From the NCBI GenBank assembly GCA_018716005.1, contig DVKN01000037.1, positions 1-17,528 of the forward strand: DNA of 17,528 bases, written 5' to 3'. Both the position numbers and the translations under genes were made by a program. The notes under the pieces are model-generated. The model saw only the letters and a list, made by a program, of their open reading frames with translations, was not told the DNA's origin and ran no database searches. Shown here in pieces: positions 5,439 to 11,275 of the stretch. Origin of the DNA: Candidatus Scatomorpha stercoravium. GTDB taxonomy: Bacteria > Bacillota > Clostridia > Oscillospirales > Oscillospiraceae. Each line of letters opens with the position of its first letter. Position 1 is the first letter of the stretch.

Positions 5439-6020
5439 ATGAGAAAAGCGGCTTCGTTTGTCGCGGGGATATCGCTGGCCGTCTCGCTGGCCGCGCCGGC
5501 CGCGGCGGTATGGGATACGGACTACGGCGAGCGCATGATAGACTGCGCCCTCGCCGGCGAGCGCGAGCGCGGGCTGCTCTATGAGCGGCTGCGCGGCGCG
5601 AAAATCGACGCTCTCGCTCTCGACGAGCCTTACATAGCCTACGACGACCTCGTCCTGCTCGCCCAGGTCATACACACCGAGGCGGGCAGCGCCTGGCTCC
5701 CCGACGAATGGCGGCTCGCCGTGGGCGAGGTCGTGCTCAACCGCGTCGCGAGCCCGGAGTTCCCGGACACGCTCGAGGAGGTCGTCTTCCAGCCCGGGCA
5801 GTATTCGGCGGCCGACAGGGACTGGTTCGCCTCGCTTATACCCTTGCGCTCCTGCCTGGAGGCCGCGCTGCGCCTGCTCCGCGGCGAGAGGGTGCTCAAC
5901 GACCCCAGCGTCGTCTTCCAGTCGGGCGGCAGGCAGGGCGGCGGAGTCGCCCTCGAGCTCACCGACAGCGTCTACGGCAGCGTCTACTTCTGCTATACCA
6001 ACCGCCCGGAGCTCTACTGA
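5439..6020 (+). CDS. Secreted cell wall hydrolase, SleB family
   Basis: A 193-residue exported protein of the SleB/CwlJ cell-wall-hydrolase family, whose members cut spore cortex peptidoglycan as lytic transglycosylases during germination. It has a signal peptide (residues 1-23, MRKAASF start, hydrophobic core, AAPAAA cleavage region). The catalytic domain shows the family pattern: the glutamate of IHTEAG (E81), AVGEVVLNRV with NRV at 101-103, FPDTLEEVVFQPGQYS at about 108-123, and a C-terminal VFQSGG then YGSVYFCYTN. No N-terminal peptidoglycan-binding repeat of the SleB type is present, so it is closer to CwlJ or other single-domain members in layout, although it has a signal peptide. It is divergent from the ECF sigma gene and ends at a strong terminator. 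A vegetative rather than cortex role cannot be excluded. Confidence 0.88.
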   Translation: MRKAASFVAGISLAVSLAAPAAAVWDTDYGERMIDCALAGERERGLLYERLRGAKIDALALDEPYIAYDDLVLLAQVIHTEAGSAWLPDEWRLAVGEVVLNRVASPEFPDTLEEVVFQPGQYSAADRDWFASLIPLRSCLEAALRLLRGERVLNDPSVVFQSGGRQGGGVALELTDSVYGSVYFCYTNRPELY

Positions 6021-6025
6021 GCCGC

Positions 6026-6056
6026 GCCGCGCCGGAACCCCCGGCGCGGCGATTTA
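6026..6056 (+). terminator. Terminator of the SleB-like gene
   Basis: GCCGCGCCGG (6026-6035) and CCGGCGCGGC (6041-6050) form a perfect 10-bp stem with a 5-base loop, followed by GATTTATGTT. It begins five bases after the hydrolase stop codon. Confidence 0.75.
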
Positions 6057-6058
6057 TG

Positions 6059-6087
6059 TTGTCACGGGCAGAGCTTTGTGATAAACT
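6059..6087 (+). promoter_or_regulatory. Candidate sigma-A promoter of the DUF5058-like/M20 operon
   Basis: TTGTCA (6059-6064, 5/6), a 17-base spacer and TAAACT (6082-6087, 4/6). The start would be near 6094, leaving a 24-base leader that includes AGAGGTG before the ATG at 6118. It lies just behind the terminator, so the downstream operon is probably transcribed on its own. Confidence 0.5.
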
Positions 6088-6117
6088 TGTCTCACTCCAT
6101 AGACAGAGGTGTTATTT

Positions 6118-6849
6118 ATGTTTGACCCCAACGGGGCGCTGATGTACGGCATGACGGCCATCGTCATAGCCTTCGTCTGCGCCATGAGCATCCGCTTTAT
6201 CGTGCTGGCCTGGCGGCGGGCGCGCAAGCTCGGCATGGACCCCAAGATGCTGCGCCGCGTCGCCGTCTCGTCGGCCATCTTCACGATTGCCCCGGCGGTG
6301 AGCATACTGCTCGGCGTCATAGCGCTCTCGCGCGCGCTGGGCTTCCCGCTGCCCTGGCTGCGCCTCTCGGTCATAGGCGCGCTCACCTATGAGACGCCCG
6401 CGGCGGCGAGCGCGGCGAGCGCCATGGGCACCGACCTCTCCACGCTCATAACCGACCCCGTCACCTTCGCGGCGATAGCCTGGGTCATGACCCTCGGCAT
6501 CATCCCCGGCCCCGTGCTCGTGCCTACCATAGGCAAGAAGATAGAGAACGGCGTCATGCGCATTCGCCAGAAGGACGAGAAGTGGGGCTCCCTCTTCATG
6601 ACGGCGCTCTTCCTCGGCATGATAAGCGCCTTCCTCGGCATGATTTTCGCCACCGTCAGCGAGGGCCTGCGCGGCTGGATACCCTGCTTCGTCATGATAG
6701 CCTCCGCCCTCATCATGTGCGTCTGCGCCGTGTTCGTGAAGGTGCTGCACTGGAAGTGGATGGAGGACTACGCCCTGCCCATCTCCATGCTGGGCGGCAT
6801 GGCGCTGAGCATACCCATTACGAACCTCGTGAACATGATAGCGGGCTGA
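6118..6849 (+). CDS. DUF5058-like multi-pass membrane protein, predicted transporter subunit
   Basis: A 243-residue, very hydrophobic protein with about six to seven membrane helices (roughly 5-28, 45-68, 72-90, 115-135, 155-176, 182-204, 214-240). A charged cytoplasmic loop, IGKKIENGVMRIRQKDEKWG, lies near 137-156. A polar stretch inside the membrane region, GALTYETPAAASAASAMG, stands out as a possible functional site. The overall protein fits the DUF5058 family, whose function is not established; I name the family from recall of its features, not from a search. The start at 6118 has AGAGGTG upstream; a GTG at 6109 lies within that site. The next gene starts 12 bases downstream and also encodes a membrane protein; the third gene is an M20 peptidase. 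A transport role for peptides or N-acyl amino acids is inferred from that context only. Confidence 0.8.
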   Translation: MFDPNGALMYGMTAIVIAFVCAMSIRFIVLAWRRARKLGMDPKMLRRVAVSSAIFTIAPAVSILLGVIALSRALGFPLPWLRLSVIGALTYETPAAASAASAMGTDLSTLITDPVTFAAIAWVMTLGIIPGPVLVPTIGKKIENGVMRIRQKDEKWGSLFMTALFLGMISAFLGMIFATVSEGLRGWIPCFVMIASALIMCVCAVFVKVLHWKWMEDYALPISMLGGMALSIPITNLVNMIAG

Positions 6850-6861
6850 GGAGGCGGAGAC

Positions 6862-7533
6862 ATGAGAAGAGCACAGAAATACGCGGATTTCCGCGACTAT
6901 GAGCACTATGTCGGCCGCTGGTGGATGCTCACCGGCTCGCTGCTGCTCCTGGCCGTCCCGGCCACGATATGCATAGTCTACGACGCCTGGCCGCCCATTA
7001 CCGACCTGCTGCGCGGCCTGCTCGGCGTCGCGCCCATATACTGGACCGTCGGCACCATAGAGGTGCTGACCTATGTGCCCATGCTCGGCACCGGCGGCAG
7101 CTATCTCGGCTTCCTCACCGGCAACCTCACGAGCCTGAAGGTCCCCTGCGCGCTCAACGCCATGCAGGCGAGCGGCGTGGAGCCCGGCACCGAGGAGGGC
7201 GAGCTTATCTCCACGATTGCGATAGGCGTATCGAGCCTCGTCACCACGGCGATAATAGCCATAGGCGTGCTCGCGCTGAGCTCCATACGCGGCTTCATAG
7301 AGTCCCCGGCCCTGCAGCCGGCCTTCGACAATATCCTGCCCGCCCTCTTCGGGCCTCTGGCCGTGGTCTACGTCTCGAAGAACTGGAAGGTCGCCATGGC
7401 CCCGCTCATATTCATGGTCGTCCTCTTCGTCTGCGTGCCCGTCCTCGCGGACAGCGTGGGCGTGCTGGTGCCCGTCGGCGCCGTAATCGCCATAGTCGCG
7501 GCGCGCATACTCTATAAGAAAGGTCTGGTCTGA
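6862..7533 (+). CDS. Multi-pass membrane protein, partner of the DUF5058-like protein
   Basis: A 223-residue protein of unknown function with about five to six membrane helices: about 23-43, 55-72, 112-136, 150-170, 172-192 and 195-215. Between the second and third lies an unusual conserved-looking stretch, GTGGSYLGFLTGNLTSLKVP, followed by CALNAMQASGVEPGTEEGEL; glycine-rich re-entrant segments of this sort are common in transporters. It begins 12 bases after the DUF5058-like gene with GGAGGCGG before the ATG, and its stop overlaps the start of the M20 peptidase gene by one base (TGATG), so the three proteins are translationally linked. The pair looks like a two-component permease. No closer family can be named from sequence alone. 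Confidence 0.75.
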   Translation: MRRAQKYADFRDYEHYVGRWWMLTGSLLLLAVPATICIVYDAWPPITDLLRGLLGVAPIYWTVGTIEVLTYVPMLGTGGSYLGFLTGNLTSLKVPCALNAMQASGVEPGTEEGELISTIAIGVSSLVTTAIIAIGVLALSSIRGFIESPALQPAFDNILPALFGPLAVVYVSKNWKVAMAPLIFMVVLFVCVPVLADSVGVLVPVGAVIAIVAARILYKKGLV

Positions 7534-8984
7534 TGAAGAAGCTCACGAAATTCGCCCTCGGCGCTGCCGGGGCCGCTGCCGCGGCCGGCGCCGGCGTCAT
7601 GACCGTCCGCGCGCTGAAATTCCGCCCCGCGCCCGAGCTGCGCGCGGACCCGGAGGAGGTCCATGCAGACTACGACCGCGTGGTCGAGAGCCTGCGCGAG
7701 ATGATACGCTGCCGCACCGTCTCCGACGCCGACCCCTCGCTCGAGGACGCCGCCGAGTTCGATAAATTCCGCGCCTACCTCCTCGAGCGCTATCCCCGCC
7801 TCGCGGAGAGCTGCCATCCCGAGCGCATAGGCCGCTGCGGCGTGCTCTATACCTGGCGCGGCAGGTCAAGTGAAAGGCCCACCGTCCTCATGGCGCATTA
7901 CGACGTCGTCCCCGCGGACGGCGAGGGCTGGGACGAGCCGCCCTTCGAGGGCGTCCTCCGGGACGGGATAATCTGGGGCCGCGGCGCGCTGGACACGAAG
8001 GTCACGCTCTGCGCCGTCATGGAGGCCGCCGAGCAGCTCATAGGCGAGGGCTTCGTGCCCGAAAACGACATCTATCTCGCCTTCTCCGGCGAGGAGGAGC
8101 CCGCCGGGCCCAGCGCGGGCGACATAGTCACGGCGCTCGCCGATCGCGGCGTGCGCCCCGCCCTGGTGCTCGACGAGGGCGGCGCGGTAGTGACCGGGGC
8201 CTTCCCGGGCGTCGCCGCCCCCTGCGCGCTGATAGGCGTCGCGGAGAAGGGCCAGCTGCGCCTCGCCGTCGAGGCCGAGAGCGGCGGCGGCCACGCCTCC
8301 TCCCCTCCGCCGCACACCATAGTCGGCCGCCTCGCCGCCGCCGTCTGCCGCATAGAGGCCCGTCCCGCGCCCTTCACGCTCACGCCGCCGGTGGAGAAGA
8401 TGCTCGACACCCTCGGCCGCCACGCGAGCTTCCCCATGCGCCTCGTGCTCGCCAACCTCGGCGTATTCGGGCCCGTGCTCGACCTCGTCTGCCGGAAGAG
8501 CGGCGGCGAGCTCAACGCCCTCATGCGCACCACCTGCGCCGCCACGCAGATGAAGGGCTCCGACGCCAACAACGTCCTGCCCGCCCGCGCCGGCGTCGGC
8601 TTCAACCTGCGCGTCATGAACGGCGAGAGCTGCGACGAGGCCGAGGCGCGCGTCCGCGCCACCGTCGCCGACCCCTCGCTCACCGTCCGCCGTCTCTACG
8701 CCGCCGAGCCGAGCAAGTACTCGGAGACCGAGGGCGAGGCCTGGGAGAGGCTCACCGCCGCCGTGAAGAGCACCTGGCCGAAGGCCGTCGTCAGCCCCTA
8801 CCTCATGCTCGCGGCCAGCGACTCGCGGCACTACGACCGCATAAGCCGCAACGTCTACCGCTTCTGCCCGCTCGAGCTCTCGAAGGAGGAGCGCGGCTCG
8901 ATACACGGCGTCAACGAGCGCATCCCGACCTGGAAGGCCGTCCGCTGCGCCGAATTCTACCTCCGGCTCATAAGGAGCTGCTGA
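7533..8984 (+). CDS. M20-family metallopeptidase, PM20D1/carboxypeptidase S-like, membrane anchored
   Basis: A 483-residue zinc amidohydrolase. An N-terminal hydrophobic segment (residues 7-28) probably anchors it. The metal ligands of the M20 family are in place: H122 in LMAHYDVVP, with the helper D124; D154 in WGRGALDTK; the EEE of FSGEEEPAG at 187-189 (catalytic glutamate and ligand); D214 in LVLDEGG; and H458 in SIHGVNER. The lid domain contains ESGGGHASSPP near 249-258. Length, the HYDVVP, VAEKG and HGVNER stretches, and the PPFEGVLRDGIIWGRG segment match human PM20D1 and yeast carboxypeptidase S better than bacterial DapE or PepT. PM20D1 makes and breaks N-acyl amino acids; carboxypeptidase S trims peptides. 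Here the substrate is unknown. It overlaps the membrane gene by one base. Its 3' end overlaps a convergent gene by 17 bases. Confidence 0.92.
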   Translation: MKKLTKFALGAAGAAAAAGAGVMTVRALKFRPAPELRADPEEVHADYDRVVESLREMIRCRTVSDADPSLEDAAEFDKFRAYLLERYPRLAESCHPERIGRCGVLYTWRGRSSERPTVLMAHYDVVPADGEGWDEPPFEGVLRDGIIWGRGALDTKVTLCAVMEAAEQLIGEGFVPENDIYLAFSGEEEPAGPSAGDIVTALADRGVRPALVLDEGGAVVTGAFPGVAAPCALIGVAEKGQLRLAVEAESGGGHASSPPPHTIVGRLAAAVCRIEARPAPFTLTPPVEKMLDTLGRHASFPMRLVLANLGVFGPVLDLVCRKSGGELNALMRTTCAATQMKGSDANNVLPARAGVGFNLRVMNGESCDEAEARVRATVADPSLTVRRLYAAEPSKYSETEGEAWERLTAAVKSTWPKAVVSPYLMLAASDSRHYDRISRNVYRFCPLELSKEERGSIHGVNERIPTWKAVRCAEFYLRLIRSC

Positions 8985-9504
8985 CCCAGGTCACCCGCAC
9001 CAGCGAGCGTATCATCGCCGACAGCTCCATCAAATCCGTGGCCGCACCCTCGGGCACATACAGCTCGCGCAGGGCAATCTCGCTCGAAAAGCCCGCGCGC
9101 AGGCTGTCCGGGGGCGCGGCCTCCGCTATCGCGGCCATGAGCACCTCGCCGAGGGCGCTCCGGTCGGCGGCAAGGCCTATCGCCTCGCCGTCCACGCTCA
9201 CCTCCCACACCCGCGCGACGCCCTCCGCCTCGCCCAGTATGGCCCGCGTGAGCTCGCTCCTCTCGCGCCCGGAGGCCGCGAAGCGCCAGCGCGTATCGTA
9301 CTCCAGCTCCGGCAGCCGCGTCTCGCCGCGCGCTATCTCCTCCGCCGCCGCCAGGGCCTCCGCCCTCGCAGCCTCGACGTCCGAGAGCCGCCACTCGCCC
9401 AGGAGCCGCGTCCCGTCCACGCTCACCGCGCACATCGGCCGCAGCCAGGCCAGGAGGAAGGCCGCCGCGCCGAGGACGATGGCCGCCGTCTTTCGAATAC
9501 GCAT
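8968..9504 (-). CDS. Membrane-anchored protein resembling the N-terminal part of clostridial M23 peptidases
   Basis: A 178-residue protein with a signal anchor (residues 5-24, after MRIRK) and an outside domain with two copies of a VSVDG-type strand: AVSVDGTRLLGEW near 26 and WEVSVDGEAIGLAADRSALG near 106, the second being the pattern seen before the catalytic domain of many clostridial M23/LysM peptidases. No M23 catalytic motif follows; the protein ends in VRVTWVSSSL. It may be a free-standing domain or a shortened relative. The start at 9504 has GAGGTG at a normal distance; the longer frame reaching 10110 runs through yabP and is a GC-rich shadow. It is divergent from yabP and tail-to-tail overlapping the M20 gene by 17 bases. 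Function is unknown; a spore or cell-wall role is inferred from neighbours. Confidence 0.65.
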   Translation of the reverse strand: MRIRKTAAIVLGAAAFLLAWLRPMCAVSVDGTRLLGEWRLSDVEAARAEALAAAEEIARGETRLPELEYDTRWRFAASGRERSELTRAILGEAEGVARVWEVSVDGEAIGLAADRSALGEVLMAAIAEAAPPDSLRAGFSSEIALRELYVPEGAATDLMELSAMIRSLVRVTWVSSSL

Positions 9505-9523
9505 AATTATCACCTCACCCGTT

Positions 9524-9551
9524 AACATAACACATCCATGGCCCACGTCAA
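9524..9551 (-). promoter_or_regulatory. Candidate promoter of the anchored M23-like N-terminal protein
   Basis: On the minus strand, TTGACG (9546-9551, 5/6), a 16-base spacer and TATGTT (9524-9529, 4/6), 20 bases before the start codon at 9504. Plausible sigma-A-type match, moderate confidence. Confidence 0.42.
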
Positions 9552-9625
9552 GGCCTTCGACGAAAGCTCCCCCGCCTCGCGCGATTTTTCCCGCCGGACG
9601 GGCATAGGCTATAGCCAAAGGGGGC

Positions 9626-9925
9626 ATGAGCATGGGCGCGGAAGCCGTCAACGCCAAGAACAGGCCGCCGCAGCGGCCGCAGAACATCACGCTCACGGAC
9701 AGGGCGAAGCTCTGCATAAGCGGCGTGGAGGAGGTGCTGAGCTTCGACGAGGAGCGCATTGTGATGCGCACGACGCTCGGCGAGCTCGCCGTGGGCGGCT
9801 CGGGGCTGCACGTCGGCCGCCTCAGCCTGGAGACGGGGGAGCTCGCCGTCGAGGGGCTGGTGAGCGAGCTCACATATTCCGAGCGCGACGCCGGCGGCGG
9901 CTTCTGGAGCCGCCTGTTCGGCTGA
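9626..9925 (+). CDS. yabP: Sporulation protein YabP
   Basis: A 99-residue cytoplasmic protein of the YabP/YqfC family, made in the mother cell during spore formation. Visible family features are the N-terminal NITLTDRAKLCISGVEEVLSF, then IVMRTTLGELAVGGSGLHVG, and LSLETGELAVEGLVSELTYS, the succession of strands typical of YabP. The C-terminus ends with FWSRLFG. The start at 9626 has AAGGGGG just before it; a second in-frame ATG two codons later is possible. yabQ follows directly (TGAATG). In Bacillus the gene belongs to the sigma-E regulon; here CATAGGCT lies about 20 bases upstream and has the CATAnnnT outline of a sigma-E -10 element, but no convincing -35 is seen. Confidence 0.9.
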   Translation: MSMGAEAVNAKNRPPQRPQNITLTDRAKLCISGVEEVLSFDEERIVMRTTLGELAVGGSGLHVGRLSLETGELAVEGLVSELTYSERDAGGGFWSRLFG

Positions 9926-10522
9926 ATGGGCCCCGGCCTCGCCGCCGAGGCGGCCTCGCTGCTCTGGGCCCTGGCCCTCGGCGCGGCGCTGGGCGTCCTC
10001 TGGGACTTCAACCGCGCGCTGCGCCGGGCGAGCCGCTCCGCCGCGCTCCGGGGGCTCTGGGACGTCCTCTGGTGCCTCGCGGCGGCCGCGGCGCTCTTCG
10101 TCTTCGCCATGGGCCTCGCCGGCGGACGCCAGCGCGCGGCGCTCCTCGCCGCCTCCGCGGCCGGATGGGGGCTCTACTCGCTCACATTTTCGAGCCCAAT
10201 CAGCGCATTAGCCGAGACTTACGTAAAGCTTATTGTGAAATGTATGGGCAAGATGCGAAAAATGATGGGGGCTTTACTGTTCAATATCAAGAAAATCAAA
10301 AAATTTGAAAATTGTATCTTTTCAAAAGCCGCCCAAGGGTTTAAAATAATGCATGTCCGGCGGGGCGGTCCCCGCGCCGGAAAAATCGAAGGGAGCGCAA
10401 GCCGTGAAGCGCGGGAGGGCAGGTATTATTACCCTTCTGACAGCGGCCGCTCTGGCGGCATACGCACTGGCGGGCCTGGCCGCCGCCGGCGCGGAAAAAG
10501 AGAGAAGCAGCCTCATGAATGA
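9926..10522 (+). CDS. yabQ: Spore cortex biosynthesis protein YabQ
   Basis: A membrane protein needed for spore cortex formation in Bacillus. The first 85 or so residues match YabQ: an N-terminal helix (about 8-25), the LGVLWDFNRALRR motif, DVLWCLAAAAALFVFAMGL, and a third hydrophobic segment ending GWGLYSLTF. Then base composition changes abruptly: 10185-10350 is AT-rich and encodes a lysine-rich tail (KCMGKMRKMM, FNIKKIKKFEN), as seen at the end of many YabQ proteins. From about residue 145 on the frame simply runs open through GC-rich sequence and overlaps divIC by 119 bases, giving a tail (RGGPRAGKIEG onward) unlike any YabQ. The two other frames have stops at 10342-10349. The functional protein probably needs only the first 140 residues. 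Confidence 0.82.
   Translation: MGPGLAAEAASLLWALALGAALGVLWDFNRALRRASRSAALRGLWDVLWCLAAAAALFVFAMGLAGGRQRAALLAASAAGWGLYSLTFSSPISALAETYVKLIVKCMGKMRKMMGALLFNIKKIKKFENCIFSKAAQGFKIMHVRRGGPRAGKIEGSASREAREGRYYYPSDSGRSGGIRTGGPGRRRRGKREKQPHE
10319..10347 (+). promoter_or_regulatory. Candidate promoter of divIC-yabR within the yabQ tail
   Basis: TTTTCA (10319-10324, 4/6), a 17-base spacer and TAAAAT (10342-10347, 5/6), in the AT-rich island before divIC. A start near 10354 would give a leader of about 50 bases. It would let the division gene be expressed in growing cells, separately from the sporulation genes upstream. Confidence 0.45.
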
Positions 10523-10700
10523 CGCGCTGCGCACCGAGCTCGCACAGCTGGAGGAAGCCAACGCAGAGCTTACGGAGGCGCTGCGGCGCGGCCGCTCTCA
10601 AAAGGACGCAGCCATCGAAGACCTCGCCCGGGACAGGCTGGGACTCACGTACCCGGACGGGACGGACCACAGCAACACAGAAAAGCACACAGGGGGATAA
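10404..10700 (+). CDS. divIC: Septum formation initiator DivIC/FtsB-like protein
   Basis: A 98-residue bitopic membrane protein of the DivIC/FtsB/FtsL-like family, part of the divisome complex with FtsL and DivIB. It has a short basic N-terminus (KRGRAG), one membrane helix at about 7-27, a coiled coil at about 32-65 (RTELAQLEEANAELTEALRR), and the family's C-terminal DLARDRLGLTYPDG box near 71-84, corresponding to the E.IAR..LGlv.pgE motif. The start is a GTG at 10404 with GGGAG at 10391-10395; an ATG at 10353 gives 17 extra, proline-rich residues without a ribosome binding site. Its position between yabQ and the S1-domain gene reproduces the Bacillus order and settles the identity. It overlaps the open yabQ frame. 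Confidence 0.88.
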   Translation: MKRGRAGIITLLTAAALAAYALAGLAAAGAEKERSSLMNDALRTELAQLEEANAELTEALRRGRSQKDAAIEDLARDRLGLTYPDGTDHSNTEKHTGG

Positions 10701-10708
10701 GGACACTA

Positions 10709-11167
10709 ATGCAGCTGCAGGTGGGAACGGTACTTGAAGGCAAGGTTACCGGCATTACCAAATTCGGGGCTTTCGTGGCCCTGCCCGACGGGAAGAGCGG
10801 GCTCGTACACATCTCGGAGATCGCGAACACCTTCGTCAACGACGTCCACGACTTCGTCCAGGACGGCCAGACCGTCAAGGTCAAGATTATAGGCATCGCC
10901 GACGACGGGAAAATCAACCTCTCCATCAAGAAGGCCGAGGCGCCGGATGAGCCGCAGCGCCAGAGCCGTCCCCAGCGCCCCTACGGCGCCCAGCCGCGCG
11001 CGAACGGCGGCTACGGCGGCTACCGCCAGCCCATGCCCCGCGCCAACGGCCCCACGGGCGACGCCAGCTTCGAGGATAAGCTCAAGCACTTCATGCAGGA
11101 GTCCGACAGCCGCATGGCCGACAACAAGATGTACGCCGACCATCGCACCCGCCGCCGCAGCCGCTGA
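10709..11167 (+). CDS. yabR: S1 RNA-binding domain protein YabR
   Basis: A 152-residue protein with one S1 domain (about residues 4-75: GTVLEGKVTGITKFGAFVAL, GLVHISEIAN, and IGIADDGKINLSIKKA), a glycine-, proline- and arginine-rich linker (about 83-118, GGYGGYR), and a C-terminal FEDKLKHFMQESDSRMADNK segment ending in a basic RTRRRSR tail. The FEDKL..F...S..R ending is the hallmark of YabR/general stress protein 13-type S1 proteins in Firmicutes. It probably binds RNA or the ribosome; the precise role is not known. AAGGA lies 6 bases before the ATG, and the gene begins 8 bases after divIC, so the two are one transcription unit ending at the terminator 11185-11221. Confidence 0.9.
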   Translation: MQLQVGTVLEGKVTGITKFGAFVALPDGKSGLVHISEIANTFVNDVHDFVQDGQTVKVKIIGIADDGKINLSIKKAEAPDEPQRQSRPQRPYGAQPRANGGYGGYRQPMPRANGPTGDASFEDKLKHFMQESDSRMADNKMYADHRTRRRSR

Positions 11168-11184
11168 GGCCCGGCGAAATAATA

Positions 11185-11221
11185 CGGCCCGCCGTTGAAG
11201 CGTTACGGCGGGCCGCTTTTT
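11185..11221 (+). terminator. Terminator of divIC-yabR
   Basis: CGGCCCGCCGT (11185-11195) and ACGGCGGGCCG (11205-11215) form a perfect 11-bp stem with a 9-base loop, followed by CTTTTTAT. It begins 17 bases after the yabR stop. Confidence 0.9.
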
Positions 11222-11231
11222 ATTCACGCTG

Positions 11232-11259
11232 AAAGGGAGAGGCCGAAGCCTCTCCCTTT
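11232..11259 (-). terminator. Terminator of glgP with a TTCG tetraloop
   Basis: AAAGGGAGAGGC (11232-11243) pairs perfectly with GCCTCTCCCTTT (11248-11259). Read on the minus strand the loop is TTCG closed by C and G, the very stable UUCG tetraloop, and the stem ends in TTT. It lies 16 bases beyond the glgP stop, back to back with the yabR terminator. Confidence 0.85.
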
Positions 11260-11275
11260 GCTGTTATATCGGGCG

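Noticed and set aside
7866..8906. Minus-strand open frame of 346 codons inside the M20 gene
   Set aside because: Low-complexity antisense translation of a well conserved enzyme gene, without a ribosome binding site.
9603..9615. Sigma-E-type promoter for yabP (CATAGGCT)
   Set aside because: Only the -10 outline fits; no acceptable -35 was found at the required distance.
9505..10110. N-terminal extension of the minus-strand gene through yabP and yabQ
   Set aside because: The extension is antisense to conserved yabP; a good ribosome binding site and signal anchor place the start at 9504.
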